A stretch of 64,000 bases of DNA, taken from the NCBI GenBank assembly GCA_002328835.1, contig DCWN01000003.1, positions 15,387 to 79,386 on the forward strand, given 5' to 3'. The translations under genes were made by a program, and so were the position numbers. Positions 36,474 through 45,508 of this stretch are shown here, piece by piece (the stretch's first letter is position 1; every line of letters starts with the position of its first letter). The DNA comes from Acidobacteria bacterium UBA2161. Lineage in GTDB: Bacteria > Acidobacteriota > Vicinamibacteria > Vicinamibacterales > UBA823. Under the pieces are notes generated by a model that saw only the letters and a program-made list of their open reading frames with translations, was not told where the DNA came from and made no database searches.

Positions 36474-38888
36474 CTAAACGGCCGCCAGTTCTTCGGAGCG
36501 GACGTAGTCGCACTCCTCCTTGTGGCACAGCAACTGGCGTCCGTGCCGCTTGGTGACCTTCTCGACGAGGAATGGTGCCTTGCACTCCGGGCAGGGTTCG
36601 ATCAGCGGCTTGTTCCAGAGCGTAAAATCACAGTCTGGGTAGTTGCTGCAACCGTAGAACGCGCGCCCACGGCGCGACTTGCGCTCCACGATGTCGCCGC
36701 CGTCCTTCGGACAGGCGACGCCCGTGGGCTTCAGCTTCACGTAGCGACACTTCGGATAGCTGCTGCAGGCCGTGAACTCACCGAACCGCCCGTGCTTGAT
36801 CACCAGGTTCGATTCGCAGCGCGGACACTTCTCGTCCAGCATCTGGTCGGGCTTCGCCGCCGCCAGCCCTTCCTTGGTCGCAATCAGCTTTCGCGTCGTC
36901 TTGCAGTCGGGATATCCCGAGCACGCCAGGAACTGTCCGAACCGACCACGCTTGACGACCATCGGCTTGCCGCAGTTCTCGCAGGCCTCGGCCTCTTCAT
37001 CCGGGCCGGTGTCGGCGGTCTCGAGTTCGCGAGTATTCTGACAGTCGGGATAGCTGCTGCACGCGAGGAACATGCCGAAGCGCCCGACCTTCACGACCAT
37101 GGGCGACTTGCACTTGTCGCAGACCTCCTCGCTCGGCAGGCCTTCGGCCTTGATGTTCGGCATCGACTTGGCCGCCTGGGTCAGATCGACACTGAACTTT
37201 CCGTAGAAATTCTCGATCGTGCTGCGATAGTCGGCGTCGCCGCCTTCGATCTTGTCCAGCGACTCTTCCAGATCCCGGGTGTATTCGACGGCCAGGATAT
37301 CGTCGAAACTCTTGGCCAGCAGGTCGGTCACCAGCGAGCCGAGTCGCGTCGGCTTGAATCGGCCTTCGATCTTCTCGACGTACTCGCGCGCCTGCAGGAC
37401 ACCGATGATCGCCGCGTACGTGCTGGGCCGGCCGATCCCGTTCTCCTCCAGCTCCTTAACGAGCGTCGCTTCACTGAAACGCGGCGGCGGCTGCGTGAAC
37501 TTCTGCTCCGGGCGGAGCTGTTTCAGCTCGAGCCGGTCGCCAGGCTGCATCGCCGGCAGCGCGCCGGACACAGCGTCGTCCTGGCCGTTCGCATCGCCGG
37601 TCGGGCTCGCGACCTCGTCGGCCTTCTCCTCAGCGGCCAGCCCGTGGGCGGCCATCCAGCCGTTGAACTTCAGTACCGATCCCTTGACCCGCAACGTATA
37701 CGCGGCGGCATCGATGTCCACGGTCGTATCGTCGAAACGTGCCGGCAGCATCTGCGAGGCCACGAACCGGTTCCAGATCATCCGGTACAGCGTGTATTGC
37801 TCCCGCGACAAGTGCGGTTTGACCGTTTCCGGGCCGTACTGCATCGACGTCGGTCGAATCGCCTCGTGCGCATCCTGCGTGTTCTTCTTGGTACGAAACG
37901 TATTCGGCTTCTTGGGCACGAAGTCATCGCCGAACGTCGACGCAATGTGGTTGCGCGCGTCGTCGATGGCCTCGGCCGAGACCCGCGTCGAGTCCGTGCG
38001 CATGTAGGTGATGAGCCCCACGGCGCCCTCACCCGGCAGCTCGATTCCCTCGTAGAGCTGCTGCGCGATCATCATCGTGCGTTTCACGGGCATCTTCGAG
38101 GCTTGCTGGAGCTTGCTCGTGATGAAGGGCGGGGCCGCGCTCTTCTTACGCTCCTTCGTTGCCACCTTGCTGACGACGAACGAAGCGTCGGCGACGGCGT
38201 CGAGCACCACCTTGGACTCGGCCTCGTTGCCGACGGCGATCGTTTCGCCATCCTTCTTGGTGAGCTTCGCGTCGAACTCGGGCGGCTGGTCGGCCGCCAG
38301 CCTGGCGAAGATGTGCCAGTACTCCTCTGACTTGAACCGCGAGATTTCTTCTTCCCGGTCGCAGACCAGGCGAAGAGCCACCGACTGCACCCGGCCGGCG
38401 CTGAGGCCACGCCGCACCTTGTCCCACAGCAGCGGGCTCAGCTTGTAGCCCACGAGGCGGTCGAGCACGCGGCGGGCCTGCTGGGCGTCGACCATCTGCT
38501 GGTCGATGTCGCCCGGATGCTCGAGCGCCTCGAGGATCGCCTTCTTCGTGATCTCGTTGAAGGTCAGACGGTGGATCTTCTTCTTCTTGCCGCCGAGTTC
38601 GCTCGCCAGATGCCAGCCAATCGCTTCACCCTCGCGGTCGGGGTCCGTGGCCACGTAGATGTCGGTCGCGTTCTTCGCTGCCGCGCGCAGTTCCTTGATG
38701 ACCTTCTTCCGCCCGGGGATCGCCTCGTACGCCGGCGCAAAGCCTTCGTCGACATCCACGCCCAGCTTGCTCTTCGGCAGGTCACGGATGTGCCCCATCG
38801 ATGCCACGACCTTGAAGTCCTTGCCGAGGTACTTGTTGATGGTCTTCGCCTTGGCCGGCGACTCGACCACCACCAGCGATTTCGCCAT
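36474..38888 (-). CDS. topA: DNA topoisomerase I
   Basis: The product has 804 residues. The Toprim region begins KSLVVVESPAKAKTI with DPDREGEAIGWH near residue 112. The catalytic Tyr is in GLITYMRTDSTRVS near residue 310. The C-terminus carries five zinc-ribbon-like units with CxxC pairs (for example CDKCK, CENCG, CPRCE, CPKDG, CPECK); E. coli TopA has three. It relaxes negative supercoils by a type IA mechanism. It is separated by 18 bases from trmFO and by 71 from dprA. A plain lysine-rich stretch follows the Toprim region. Confidence 0.96.
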   Translation of the reverse strand: MAKSLVVVESPAKAKTINKYLGKDFKVVASMGHIRDLPKSKLGVDVDEGFAPAYEAIPGRKKVIKELRAAAKNATDIYVATDPDREGEAIGWHLASELGGKKKKIHRLTFNEITKKAILEALEHPGDIDQQMVDAQQARRVLDRLVGYKLSPLLWDKVRRGLSAGRVQSVALRLVCDREEEISRFKSEEYWHIFARLAADQPPEFDAKLTKKDGETIAVGNEAESKVVLDAVADASFVVSKVATKERKKSAAPPFITSKLQQASKMPVKRTMMIAQQLYEGIELPGEGAVGLITYMRTDSTRVSAEAIDDARNHIASTFGDDFVPKKPNTFRTKKNTQDAHEAIRPTSMQYGPETVKPHLSREQYTLYRMIWNRFVASQMLPARFDDTTVDIDAAAYTLRVKGSVLKFNGWMAAHGLAAEEKADEVASPTGDANGQDDAVSGALPAMQPGDRLELKQLRPEQKFTQPPPRFSEATLVKELEENGIGRPSTYAAIIGVLQAREYVEKIEGRFKPTRLGSLVTDLLAKSFDDILAVEYTRDLEESLDKIEGGDADYRSTIENFYGKFSVDLTQAAKSMPNIKAEGLPSEEVCDKCKSPMVVKVGRFGMFLACSSYPDCQNTRELETADTGPDEEAEACENCGKPMVVKRGRFGQFLACSGYPDCKTTRKLIATKEGLAAAKPDQMLDEKCPRCESNLVIKHGRFGEFTACSSYPKCRYVKLKPTGVACPKDGGDIVERKSRRGRAFYGCSNYPDCDFTLWNKPLIEPCPECKAPFLVEKVTKRHGRQLLCHKEECDYVRSEELAAV

Positions 38889-38959
38889 AAGCTCTGTTCC
38901 CAGGTCTCTCCAGGTCCGCGTCGGCGCTCGCAGCGCCTCGACGAGCCCGACGATTCACG

Positions 38960-40038
38960 TTACCACTTTCCGTTCACACGCACGAAACGCCCGCCTTCGA
39001 TGCGGCGCACGAAGCCTTGCAGCTGTAGGTCGAGCAGACGGGCCAGCAACGCGGCGCTGTCGAGCCCGGAACGCTCGGTCAGGTCATCCAGATCGCACGC
39101 TTCACCGTCGGACAGGCACGCCAGCAGCGCGTCCGGAGGAACCGGCGGCATATCGGCGCGTACAGGCGTGTTTCCACCCAACACACCCATCTCCTCCAAG
39201 ATATCGTCCGCACGCTCCACAACCTTTGCCCCATCCTTTAATAAGGAGTGCGAGCCTCGGTTTCGCTCACCGAGGATGCTGCCCGGAATCGCCATCACCT
39301 CGCGCCCCTGATCCAGCGCGAATCGGGCCGTGATGAGCGACCCGCTGCGGGCGGACGCCTCGACCACCACGACCGCCAGCGACAGACCGCTGATGATCCG
39401 GTTGCGCTGGGAAAGTGGGCTGGGCGCGGCGGCGTCTCGGGTGGAAACTCCGATACGACCGCGCCGCCCTTGGCGGCGATGGCCTCCGCCAGGTCGGTGT
39501 GCTCCGGGGGATAGACAAGCTCGACGCTCGACCCCAGCACCGCGACCGTCCGCCCACCGTCCAGGGCTCCGCGGTGGGCGGCGGAGTCGACGCCCCGCGC
39601 CAGGCCGCTCACCACTGTGACGCCTCGGTCCGCCAGATCGGATCCCAACTGCTCGGCCACGTCCCGTGCATAGCGAGACGCGGTACGTGAGCCGACGATG
39701 GCCACAGACGGGGTGTCCAGAACCTCGAGGTGGCCTCGCAGCCAGAGCACCGGCGGGGGATCGGCGATGGCGGCCGGGCACGGCGGATACGCCCGATCGG
39801 TCCAGGTGACCGGGCGCACACCTTGCTCCTCGGCCCGCGCCAGTGACTCGTCCGCCCGCTCACGCGCGTCACGGATGCACGCGCCTGGCAGACCGAGGCC
39901 CAGCCGACGCACGAGCTGCGTCAGCGACCCGCACGACCGTGTCGCAGGGGCACTCGTCGCGAGCCGCAACGCCTCTGGCAACGCCCGCCCCGGAAACCCA
40001 CGGAGCAGGGCCAGCGCCACGGTATCCCGTCGTGTCAC
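38960..40038 (-). pseudogene. dprA: DNA-processing protein DprA, interrupted by a one-base frameshift
   Basis: The two parts together make a normal DprA. The 5' part (from GTG 40038, GGGGAG upstream) has LTQLVRRLGLGL, the Rossmann-fold SVAIVGSRTAS and TVVSGLARGVDSAAHRGAL near residue 130, and stays in frame to about 39412. The 3' part carries QRNRIISGLSLAVVVVEASARSGSLITARFALDQGREVMAIPGS and a winged-helix tail. The junction falls in PAHFP-QRNRI, where the minus strand reads TTTCCCAG and one C is missing from the run. DprA loads RecA on incoming single strands in transformation. A homopolymer indel points to sequencing error, but loss is possible. Confidence 0.88.
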
Positions 40039-40095
40039 GACGAGATCTCCCCGCAAACTGCGTGCCGCTGGGCCGCGAGGGCCGCCTGAAACCGC

Positions 40096-40125
40096 TTGCG
40101 CTGTCTGAGCGTCCGTAGCTATAGT
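40096..40125 (+). promoter_or_regulatory. sigma-70-type promoter before the TPR protein gene
   Basis: TTGCGC (40096-40101), an 18-base spacer and TATAGT (40120-40125) precede the ATG at 40144 by 18 bases. It may serve the TPR and lipoprotein genes, and possibly read into rplU. Confidence 0.6.
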
Positions 40126-40143
40126 GGAATCACTGGGCGGTTC

Positions 40144-40491
40144 ATGCGGAATGTGACGGTGGGAATGGGGCTCGTCTTGGCCCTCGCGACCACACCGGCG
40201 GTCGCCGCGGTCGACGACCGATCGGACGCCAGGCAGCAGGTCGAATTCGGCATTCAGGTCGCGCAGCGTGGTCTGTGGCGCGAAGCAGAGTACCGCTGGC
40301 AGCGCGCTGTTGAACTCGACCCGAGCTACGCTGCCGCCTGGAACAACCTCGCGATCGCCCACGAGCACTCGGGCGATTTCGCCGGCGCGCGAGAGGCCTA
40401 CGAGCGCGCCCTCGAGATCGATCCCAGCAACACCTTGATCCAGCAGAATTTCGACCTGTTCAGAGAGATCAATGAGCGTACGAGTCGCTAG
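40144..40491 (+). CDS. secreted tetratricopeptide repeat protein
   Basis: The product has 115 residues with a signal peptide ending in PAVAAVDD. Two TPR units cover residues 30-100: AEYRWQRAVELDPSYAAAWNNLAIA and GDFAGAREAYERALEIDPSN show the classical W-L-G-Y-A-F-A-P pattern. TPRs mediate protein contacts; the partner is unknown but is probably the lipoprotein encoded next, which starts 20 bases inside this gene. The short length leaves room for little else. An in-frame upstream extension exists but lies before the promoter. Confidence 0.78.
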   Translation: MRNVTVGMGLVLALATTPAVAAVDDRSDARQQVEFGIQVAQRGLWREAEYRWQRAVELDPSYAAAWNNLAIAHEHSGDFAGAREAYERALEIDPSNTLIQQNFDLFREINERTSR

Positions 40492-41233
40492 TCTTGCCGT
40501 CGTCCTCCTCGGCCTGGCAGCCTGCACCGGTCCGTACCAGGAAGTCTCGATCGAGACTCCGCTCCAGCCGAAGCTGGACGTCTCATCGTTCAATCGGATC
40601 CTCATCGCGGGGTTCGTGGCCGGTGGCAGCCAGGACGTGGACGCCAACATCGAGACGGCGCGGCTACTCAGGAGTCAACTCAGGAACCGGTCCGACCTGC
40701 AGGTGATCGAAGCCGACGTGCTCGCGCTCGCCGACATGGTGGTGGAGGACGGCATTGGCGATGGCTTCGGGGATGCCGTGCCGCTCACCGAGCCGACCGC
40801 CATCACCGAGGAACAGCAGCTAGAAGCCTACGAGCGCGTCTTCGCGGACATCGGGTTCTGGCGCGAACTCGGCGAGGAGCATCAGGACCCCCTGATCGTG
40901 ACGGGCACGGTCCTGTTCGTGCCGCATTCGCGTGCCGGGTTCGTGACGCAAGAGCAGGAATCCTACGACTCGTTCGGTCGGCGCCGGGTCGTGCCGACGC
41001 GGGCCTACCGCGAGCGGACCGGATACGTGTTGAGTCCGAAGTTCGTCTTCATCGACGGCCGCACCGGCGCGACGCTCTACACCGAGTCACACCGGGAAGA
41101 GATTCTGTACGAGGCGGAGCAGAACACGCCGGCGCTCTCCTCCTATTTCGAGCTGATGGACCGGTTGTTGCCCACGTTCCTCAGCGCCTTGAGCACGCAG
41201 ACCATCCGCGGCACGCGCGTGCTGCTGCGCTGA
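40472..41233 (+). CDS. lipoprotein of unknown function upstream of rplU
   Basis: The product has 253 residues with a lipobox (LGLAAC, Cys 18). The first mature part SSFNRILIAGFVAGG, then ARLLRSQLRNRS and VIEADVLAL, has the alternating beta/alpha look of periplasmic proteins of the LpoB/CsgG or GNA1162 type, but I cannot assign it with confidence. A later segment, SPKFVFIDGRTGATLYTESHREEIL, is strongly patterned. It overlaps the TPR gene by 20 bases, so the two are probably co-translated. It may act in envelope synthesis. The gap to rplU is 138 bases. Confidence 0.65.
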   Translation: MSVRVASLAVVLLGLAACTGPYQEVSIETPLQPKLDVSSFNRILIAGFVAGGSQDVDANIETARLLRSQLRNRSDLQVIEADVLALADMVVEDGIGDGFGDAVPLTEPTAITEEQQLEAYERVFADIGFWRELGEEHQDPLIVTGTVLFVPHSRAGFVTQEQESYDSFGRRRVVPTRAYRERTGYVLSPKFVFIDGRTGATLYTESHREEILYEAEQNTPALSSYFELMDRLLPTFLSALSTQTIRGTRVLLR

Positions 41234-41276
41234 GCAAGCCGCGGCGCGGCGCGGCGGAGCCTCCCACCTACGGAAA

Positions 41277-41306
41277 TTGCGAAAACGTACGCCGAGGTGG
41301 TAGTCT
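41277..41306 (+). promoter_or_regulatory. possible promoter of the rplU-rpmA-obgE operon
   Basis: TTGCGA (41277-41282), an 18-base spacer and TAGTCT (41301-41306) lie 66 bases upstream of the rplU start. The -35 is a 4 of 6 match and the -10 a 3 of 6 match, so it is weak evidence. The leader up to rplU is GC-rich with possible local pairing near CGAAGGCCCCGAGGGCC. Confidence 0.4.
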
Positions 41307-41371
41307 AGGGAGTTGCGGATGCTCGCCGAAGGCCCCGAGGGCCGACGGGCGACCAGCGAGGAGCGTTGACG

Positions 41372-41686
41372 GTGTACGCAATCATTCAGAGCGGCGGGCG
41401 TCAGGTCCGGGTCACCCCCGGTGCGCTCGTCACGGTCGATCGTATCAGCGAGGAGGCTGGCCAGGAGATCAGCTTCGATCGCGTGCTGCTGGTCGCCAAG
41501 GACGGCGGTGAAATCGTCGCCGGGTCGCCCTATGTCGCCGACGCATCGGTGGTCGGCGTGGTCGACGGCGTGGTCCGCGGACCGAAGATCCGGGTGTTTC
41601 GAAAGAAGCGTCGCAAGGGCATGCGGCGGACGCTCGGCCACCGCAGCACGCTGACGCGAGTTCGGGTGAAGGACATCCGCGTCTAG
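41372..41686 (+). CDS. rplU: 50S ribosomal protein L21
   Basis: The product has 104 residues and begins YAIIQSGGRQVRV, the usual L21 opening. The GTG at 41372 is preferred over the TTG two codons upstream because it matches the normal N-terminus MYA and has GAGGAG nine bases before. Later elements include FDRVLLVAKDGGEIVAGSPYV, KIRVFRKKRRKGMRRTLGHR and TLTRVRVKDI, all L21 hallmarks. L21 binds 23S rRNA domain VI and pairs with L20. The gene starts the ribosome-biogenesis cluster rplU-rpmA-obgE. It ends in TAG. Confidence 0.97.
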   Translation: MYAIIQSGGRQVRVTPGALVTVDRISEEAGQEISFDRVLLVAKDGGEIVAGSPYVADASVVGVVDGVVRGPKIRVFRKKRRKGMRRTLGHRSTLTRVRVKDIRV

Positions 41687-41718
41687 AGCGGTGATCGGCG
41701 TCCTCGAAAGCACGAGCC

Positions 41719-41979
41719 ATGGCACATAAAAAGGGACAAGGGAGTTCTCGGAACGGGCGTGACAGCAACGCACAGCGCCTGGGCGTCAAGAGGTTCGACG
41801 GTAACCTCGTGAGCGGCGGGGCGATCCTCGTCCGCCAGCGCGGACGCCGGTTCCGCCCCGGCCTCAACGTCGGCCTCGGCAAGGACGACACGCTGTTCGC
41901 CAAGGCGGCCGGCCGGGTACGGTTCGAAGATCATGGCGCGCGCGGCCGCGTCATCAGCGTGCTGCCCCTCGAGAGCTGA
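41719..41979 (+). CDS. rpmA: 50S ribosomal protein L27
   Basis: The product has 86 residues. It starts MAHKKGQGSSRNGRDSN, the conserved L27 tail that reaches into the peptidyl transferase centre, followed by GVKRFDGNLVSGGAILVRQRG and GLGKDDTLFAKA. There is no N-terminal Phe-terminated propeptide as seen in Firmicutes. It lies 32 bases after rplU, in the same operon. It is a standard large-subunit protein. Confidence 0.98.
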   Translation: MAHKKGQGSSRNGRDSNAQRLGVKRFDGNLVSGGAILVRQRGRRFRPGLNVGLGKDDTLFAKAAGRVRFEDHGARGRVISVLPLES

Positions 41980-42020
41980 CCCGCGCGCACGCACCCACGC
42001 AGGGGCGCGCGAACGCCTTC

Positions 42021-43076
42021 ATGTTCGTCGACGAAGTCGACATTCACGTCACCGCCGGCCACGGCGGTCGGGGTTGCCTCAGTTTTCGTCGCGAGAAATT
42101 CATCCCACGCGGAGGGCCAGACGGCGGCGACGGTGGCCGCGGCGGTTCGATCTACGTCGTTGCCAGCCCGCACATCAACACCCTCGTCCACTACAGATTC
42201 CATCCGAAGTTTCGGGCAAAGCGCGGCGCGCATGGTGAGGGCGCGAACCGCAGCGGACGCCGGGGTGATGACATCGAACTCGAGGTTCCCACCGGCACGA
42301 TCGTCTCGGAGCTGACCGAGGACGGCCCGGTCGAGCTGGCCGATCTCACCGAAGGCGGTCAGCGAGTGATCGTGGCCCGGGGTGGACTGGGTGGCCGCGG
42401 CAACGCGCGGTTCGCCACCTCGACAAATCGAGCACCGCGCCGCACCGAACCTGGACTCGAGGGTGACGACCGGCAACTCCAGCTGAAATTGAAGCTGCTG
42501 GCCGACGTCGGGCTCGTCGGGTTCCCCAACGTCGGCAAGTCCACGCTGATCGCTCGAATCTCGGCCGCGCGGCCCAAGATTGCCAACTACCCCTTCACGA
42601 CGCTCTCGCCCAACCTCGGCGTCGTCAGCTTGTCGGATGACCGCAGCTTCGTCGTGGCCGACGTGCCAGGCCTCATTGGGGGTGCCCACACGGGCCACGG
42701 CCTGGGACACCAGTTCCTCAGCCACCTCGAGCGCACGAAGGTGCTCGTGCACCTCGTGGACGTGTCGTCGGCCTCCGGGCGCGACCCGATCGACGACTAC
42801 GACACCATCCGCCGCGAACTCGCCCTGTACCCCGTGGGGACGGAGGATCCCGCCGGGCCACTCGACCGGCGGCCACAGTTGGTCGCCGCGAACAAGATCG
42901 ATGCGCTCGATGAGCCAGCAAGACTCGAGGGACTGCGCGCAGCCCTGACGGCCCGCAACGTGACGGTGTACCCGGTCTCGGCGGTCACCGGCGAAGGGCT
43001 GCGCCCGCTGCTCGAAGCGATGTGGCGGACCGTGTCGCGCGACGCGGCGTCTCGCGAAGCGGCGGCAGGCGAATGA
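42021..43076 (+). CDS. obgE: Obg family GTPase (ribosome assembly)
   Basis: The product has 351 residues: the glycine-rich Obg fold up to about residue 158 (for example GGHGGRGCLSFRREKF and DGGDGGRGG), then a G domain with G1 GFPNVGKST, G2 YPFTTL, G3 DVPGLIGGA and G4 ANKIDAL. The C-terminal extension beyond the G domain is short. It acts in 50S assembly and stress control through GTP. It lies 41 bases after rpmA and its stop overlaps the nadD start (ATGA), so it is tightly coupled. Confidence 0.97.
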   Translation: MFVDEVDIHVTAGHGGRGCLSFRREKFIPRGGPDGGDGGRGGSIYVVASPHINTLVHYRFHPKFRAKRGAHGEGANRSGRRGDDIELEVPTGTIVSELTEDGPVELADLTEGGQRVIVARGGLGGRGNARFATSTNRAPRRTEPGLEGDDRQLQLKLKLLADVGLVGFPNVGKSTLIARISAARPKIANYPFTTLSPNLGVVSLSDDRSFVVADVPGLIGGAHTGHGLGHQFLSHLERTKVLVHLVDVSSASGRDPIDDYDTIRRELALYPVGTEDPAGPLDRRPQLVAANKIDALDEPARLEGLRAALTARNVTVYPVSAVTGEGLRPLLEAMWRTVSRDAASREAAAGE

Positions 43077-43759
43077 CCATCCCCCAGCGGACCGGCCTGC
43101 TCGGAGGCACGTTCGACCCGGTGCACCGCGGTCACGTGGCCGTCGCCGAGGCCGTCCGGAAGGCCTTCGACCTCGACCGTGTGCTGCTGGTGCCGGCTCG
43201 GGTGCCCCCACACCGTCGTGCCGCGCCGGTCGCCCCGCCCGCGGACCGGTTCGCGATGGTGAAGTTGGCGGTCGACGAACGTCCCGGCGTGGCCGCCTCG
43301 GACCTGGAACTCGCCGACCCGACACCGGCCTACACAACCGAAACGCTGCAGCGGATGCTCGACGCCGGTGAGGTCCCGACGCAATTGTTCTTCATCACGG
43401 GTGCCGACGCCTTCGCAGAAATTGCGACCTGGCGAGGCTATCCCGCCTTGCTCGACCAGGCGCATTTCGTCGTCGTTTCGCGACCAGGCCACGACCTCCA
43501 GGCTCTGCGCCGGGCACTGCCCGAGGTGGCGAGCCGCTTCCGGGAGGCCGGGCTCGGCGTCAACCCACAGCCGCCCGATGGCAGGCGCACGGCGATCTTC
43601 TCGCTCGAGGCGGACACGCCCGACATCGCTTCGAGTGTCATCCGACACCGCCTGTCGGCCGGCGGTGCCATCGACGACCTGGTGCCCGATGGCGTGGCCC
43701 GCTACATCCGGGAGCATCATCTGTATACGCCGGCCCCGCCCGGCAGACGGCTTGCATGA
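43073..43759 (+). CDS. nadD: nicotinate-nucleotide adenylyltransferase
   Basis: The product has 228 residues. ATG 43073 overlaps the obgE stop. The nucleotidyltransferase signature GGTFDPVHRGH lies near residue 10, and a DTPDIASSVIRHRL segment near residue 185 matches the ISSTxIR motif. It makes deamido-NAD from nicotinate mononucleotide and ATP. The pathway continues with nadE, which is also in the window at 62.9 kb. It overlaps rsfS by four bases (ATGA) at the end. The C-terminus is Pro-rich (TPAPPGRRLA). Confidence 0.95.
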   Translation: MTIPQRTGLLGGTFDPVHRGHVAVAEAVRKAFDLDRVLLVPARVPPHRRAAPVAPPADRFAMVKLAVDERPGVAASDLELADPTPAYTTETLQRMLDAGEVPTQLFFITGADAFAEIATWRGYPALLDQAHFVVVSRPGHDLQALRRALPEVASRFREAGLGVNPQPPDGRRTAIFSLEADTPDIASSVIRHRLSAGGAIDDLVPDGVARYIREHHLYTPAPPGRRLA

Positions 43760-44142
43760 AGGACATGGAGCAGACCGAGGAACTGTCCTCACTCCCTGAA
43801 GCGATCCGCGCCAGCGTGCTCGCCGCCCAGGACAAGAAGGCGACCGATGTGGTCGTCCTCGATCTCAGGCCCGGAACGGCGTTCACCGACTTCTTCGTGA
43901 TCTGCTCGGGGCAGCACCCGCGACAGGTCAAGGCGATTGCGGAGAGCATCGAGGATCGGCTCAGACGCCATGGCGCCAGGCCGAGCGTCGTCGAGGGCGC
44001 CGGACGCGCCGAATGGATTCTGCTCGATTTCTTCGACTTCGTCGTCCACGTGTTCACGCCGGAGGTGCGAGACTTCTACGCCTTGGAGCGGCTCTGGGGC
44101 GACGCCGAACGGCTCGACGTGAACAGCGTGGAACCAGCCTAG
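43756..44142 (+). CDS. rsfS: ribosome silencing factor RsfS
   Basis: The product has 128 residues. It contains the Iojap-domain features KKATDVVVLDLRPGTAFTDFFVICSG and HPRQVKAIAESIEDRLRRHG, then WILLDFFDFVVHVFTPEVRDFYALERLWGDA. RsfS binds L14 and blocks subunit joining when nutrients run low. It is translationally coupled to nadD (four-base overlap), the common obgE-nadD-rsfS order. It ends in TAG. Confidence 0.96.
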   Translation: MKDMEQTEELSSLPEAIRASVLAAQDKKATDVVVLDLRPGTAFTDFFVICSGQHPRQVKAIAESIEDRLRRHGARPSVVEGAGRAEWILLDFFDFVVHVFTPEVRDFYALERLWGDAERLDVNSVEPA

Positions 44143-44165
44143 CGGCGGAGCCCTACGCTCGAACG

Positions 44166-44924
44166 ATGGACGGGCGTCGGATTGCCGACGCCCTCCTCGC
44201 TGCGCTGATCGCCTCTCGCTGTGCGGCCTGCGACTGCCTGCTGGCCCAACCGACCCGCGGCACCGTCTGCCCGGAGTGCTGGGCGGCCATCGCCACCTTC
44301 ACCCCACCGCTCTGCCGGCGGTGCGGGGATCCGCTGCCGTCGTGGCGCGCCGTCAGCCGCGGCTCGCAGCGGTGTGTCCGATGTCGTCGCGTCCCGCGGC
44401 CGCTCGACGGCGGACGAGCGGTCGGGCCATACAAGGGAGCGCTTCGCGCGATCGTGCACGCGTTCAAGTACGACGGCCGCCGGTCGCTTGCCCGACCACT
44501 GGCGCAGCTCGTGCAGCGGCACGCCGAGGATCTCCTGTCGCAGGCGGATCTGGCCGTGCCGGTCCCGCTGCACTGGAGCCGACAGCACCGCCGCGGCTTC
44601 AACCAGGCCGCCGAACTGACCGCGCATCTTGGCCTGCCGGTCGTTCACGCCCTGTGCCGTCACGTCCGCACCCAGGCCCAGGTCACGCTCCCCTCCGCCC
44701 GACGTCATGCCAACGTCCGCGGCGCGTTCGTGCCGGCGAGACGGGCCTGGTGGCGCCGTGGGCCCACGAACGCCGTCCTCAGGGGACGGACGATCGTCCT
44801 CGTCGATGACGTGTGCACGACCGGCGCGACGCTCGATGCCTGCGCGCGAGTGCTGAAGGCGGAAGGCGCGCGCCGGGTCTTGGCGCTTACGGTAGCGAAA
44901 GTCGTGGCGTGGCGGCCGCGATGA
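44166..44924 (+). CDS. ComF family phosphoribosyltransferase-like protein
   Basis: The product has 252 residues. An N-terminal Cys-rich segment with several CxxC pairs (CAACDCLL, CPECW, CRRCGD, CVRCR) binds zinc. The C-terminal half is a PRTase fold with the signature IVLVDDVCTTGATLDACA near residue 210. ComF is linked to DNA uptake (with DprA, also in this window). It starts 24 bases after rsfS and overlaps the end of the convergent tmk gene by 38 bases. An upstream in-frame extension is rejected because ATG 44166 places the zinc region near the N-terminus as usual. Confidence 0.9.
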   Translation: MDGRRIADALLAALIASRCAACDCLLAQPTRGTVCPECWAAIATFTPPLCRRCGDPLPSWRAVSRGSQRCVRCRRVPRPLDGGRAVGPYKGALRAIVHAFKYDGRRSLARPLAQLVQRHAEDLLSQADLAVPVPLHWSRQHRRGFNQAAELTAHLGLPVVHALCRHVRTQAQVTLPSARRHANVRGAFVPARRAWWRRGPTNAVLRGRTIVLVDDVCTTGATLDACARVLKAEGARRVLALTVAKVVAWRPR

Positions 44925-45480
44925 CGGCCTCGGTGACCGTGGCTTTCGACTGGTCGGCGTCGACCGTGATCCACCGCGCATCGGCGGCCTGCCGGAGATA
45001 GCTCGTGCGCACCCGTCCGAGCATCGCCAGGTCGCGCTCGTACCGGTCACGGTCCGTGACCTTCCGGCTGGCGGCGGTTTCGGGTGAAATGTCCAGCAGG
45101 AGCGTGAGGTCGGGTTGCGGCAGATGGCGCTGCAGCTCGGCCAACCACACCGGATCGAGATCCTGAGCCTCACCGTAGGCGATGCTCGATGCCAGGTAGC
45201 GGTCGCACAGCACGATCAGTCCCCCGGCCAGCCAGCGGTCGAGATCGGCTCGCCGCTCGAATCGGTTGGCCACGTAGAGCAACTGCATCACTTCGGGGGC
45301 GTAGTCCCGCTCACCCTGGAGCGCGCGGGCGATCTCTTCCCCGATCGAGGTGCCGTAGTCGGGAAAAGACTCCACCCGAGCGCGGTGCCCCTGCTCGCGC
45401 AGATGATCGCGAAGCTGCTGGGCCTGGGTTTCCTTCCCGCTCTGATCCAAGCCTTCGAAGGCGATGAGAAGTCCTGGCAT
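44887..45480 (-). CDS. tmk: dTMP kinase
   Basis: From ATG 45480 the product has 197 residues. The P-loop FEGLDQSGKETQ lies at the N-terminus (a Gln-Ser-Gly variant, Glu at the usual Thr/Ser position). The Tmk signature is seen in LCDRYLASSIAYGEAQ near residue 100. The LID region has RDRYERDLAMLGRV near residue 150. It makes dTDP for DNA synthesis. It lies 28 bases after lysA and converges with comF, overlapping by 38 bases. GAGG upstream supports the start. Confidence 0.9.
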   Translation of the reverse strand: MPGLLIAFEGLDQSGKETQAQQLRDHLREQGHRARVESFPDYGTSIGEEIARALQGERDYAPEVMQLLYVANRFERRADLDRWLAGGLIVLCDRYLASSIAYGEAQDLDPVWLAELQRHLPQPDLTLLLDISPETAASRKVTDRDRYERDLAMLGRVRTSYLRQAADARWITVDADQSKATVTEAVIAAATPRLSLP

Positions 45481-45508
45481 CTGTTCTGCCTCTGGTGAGC
45501 GACCCGGT

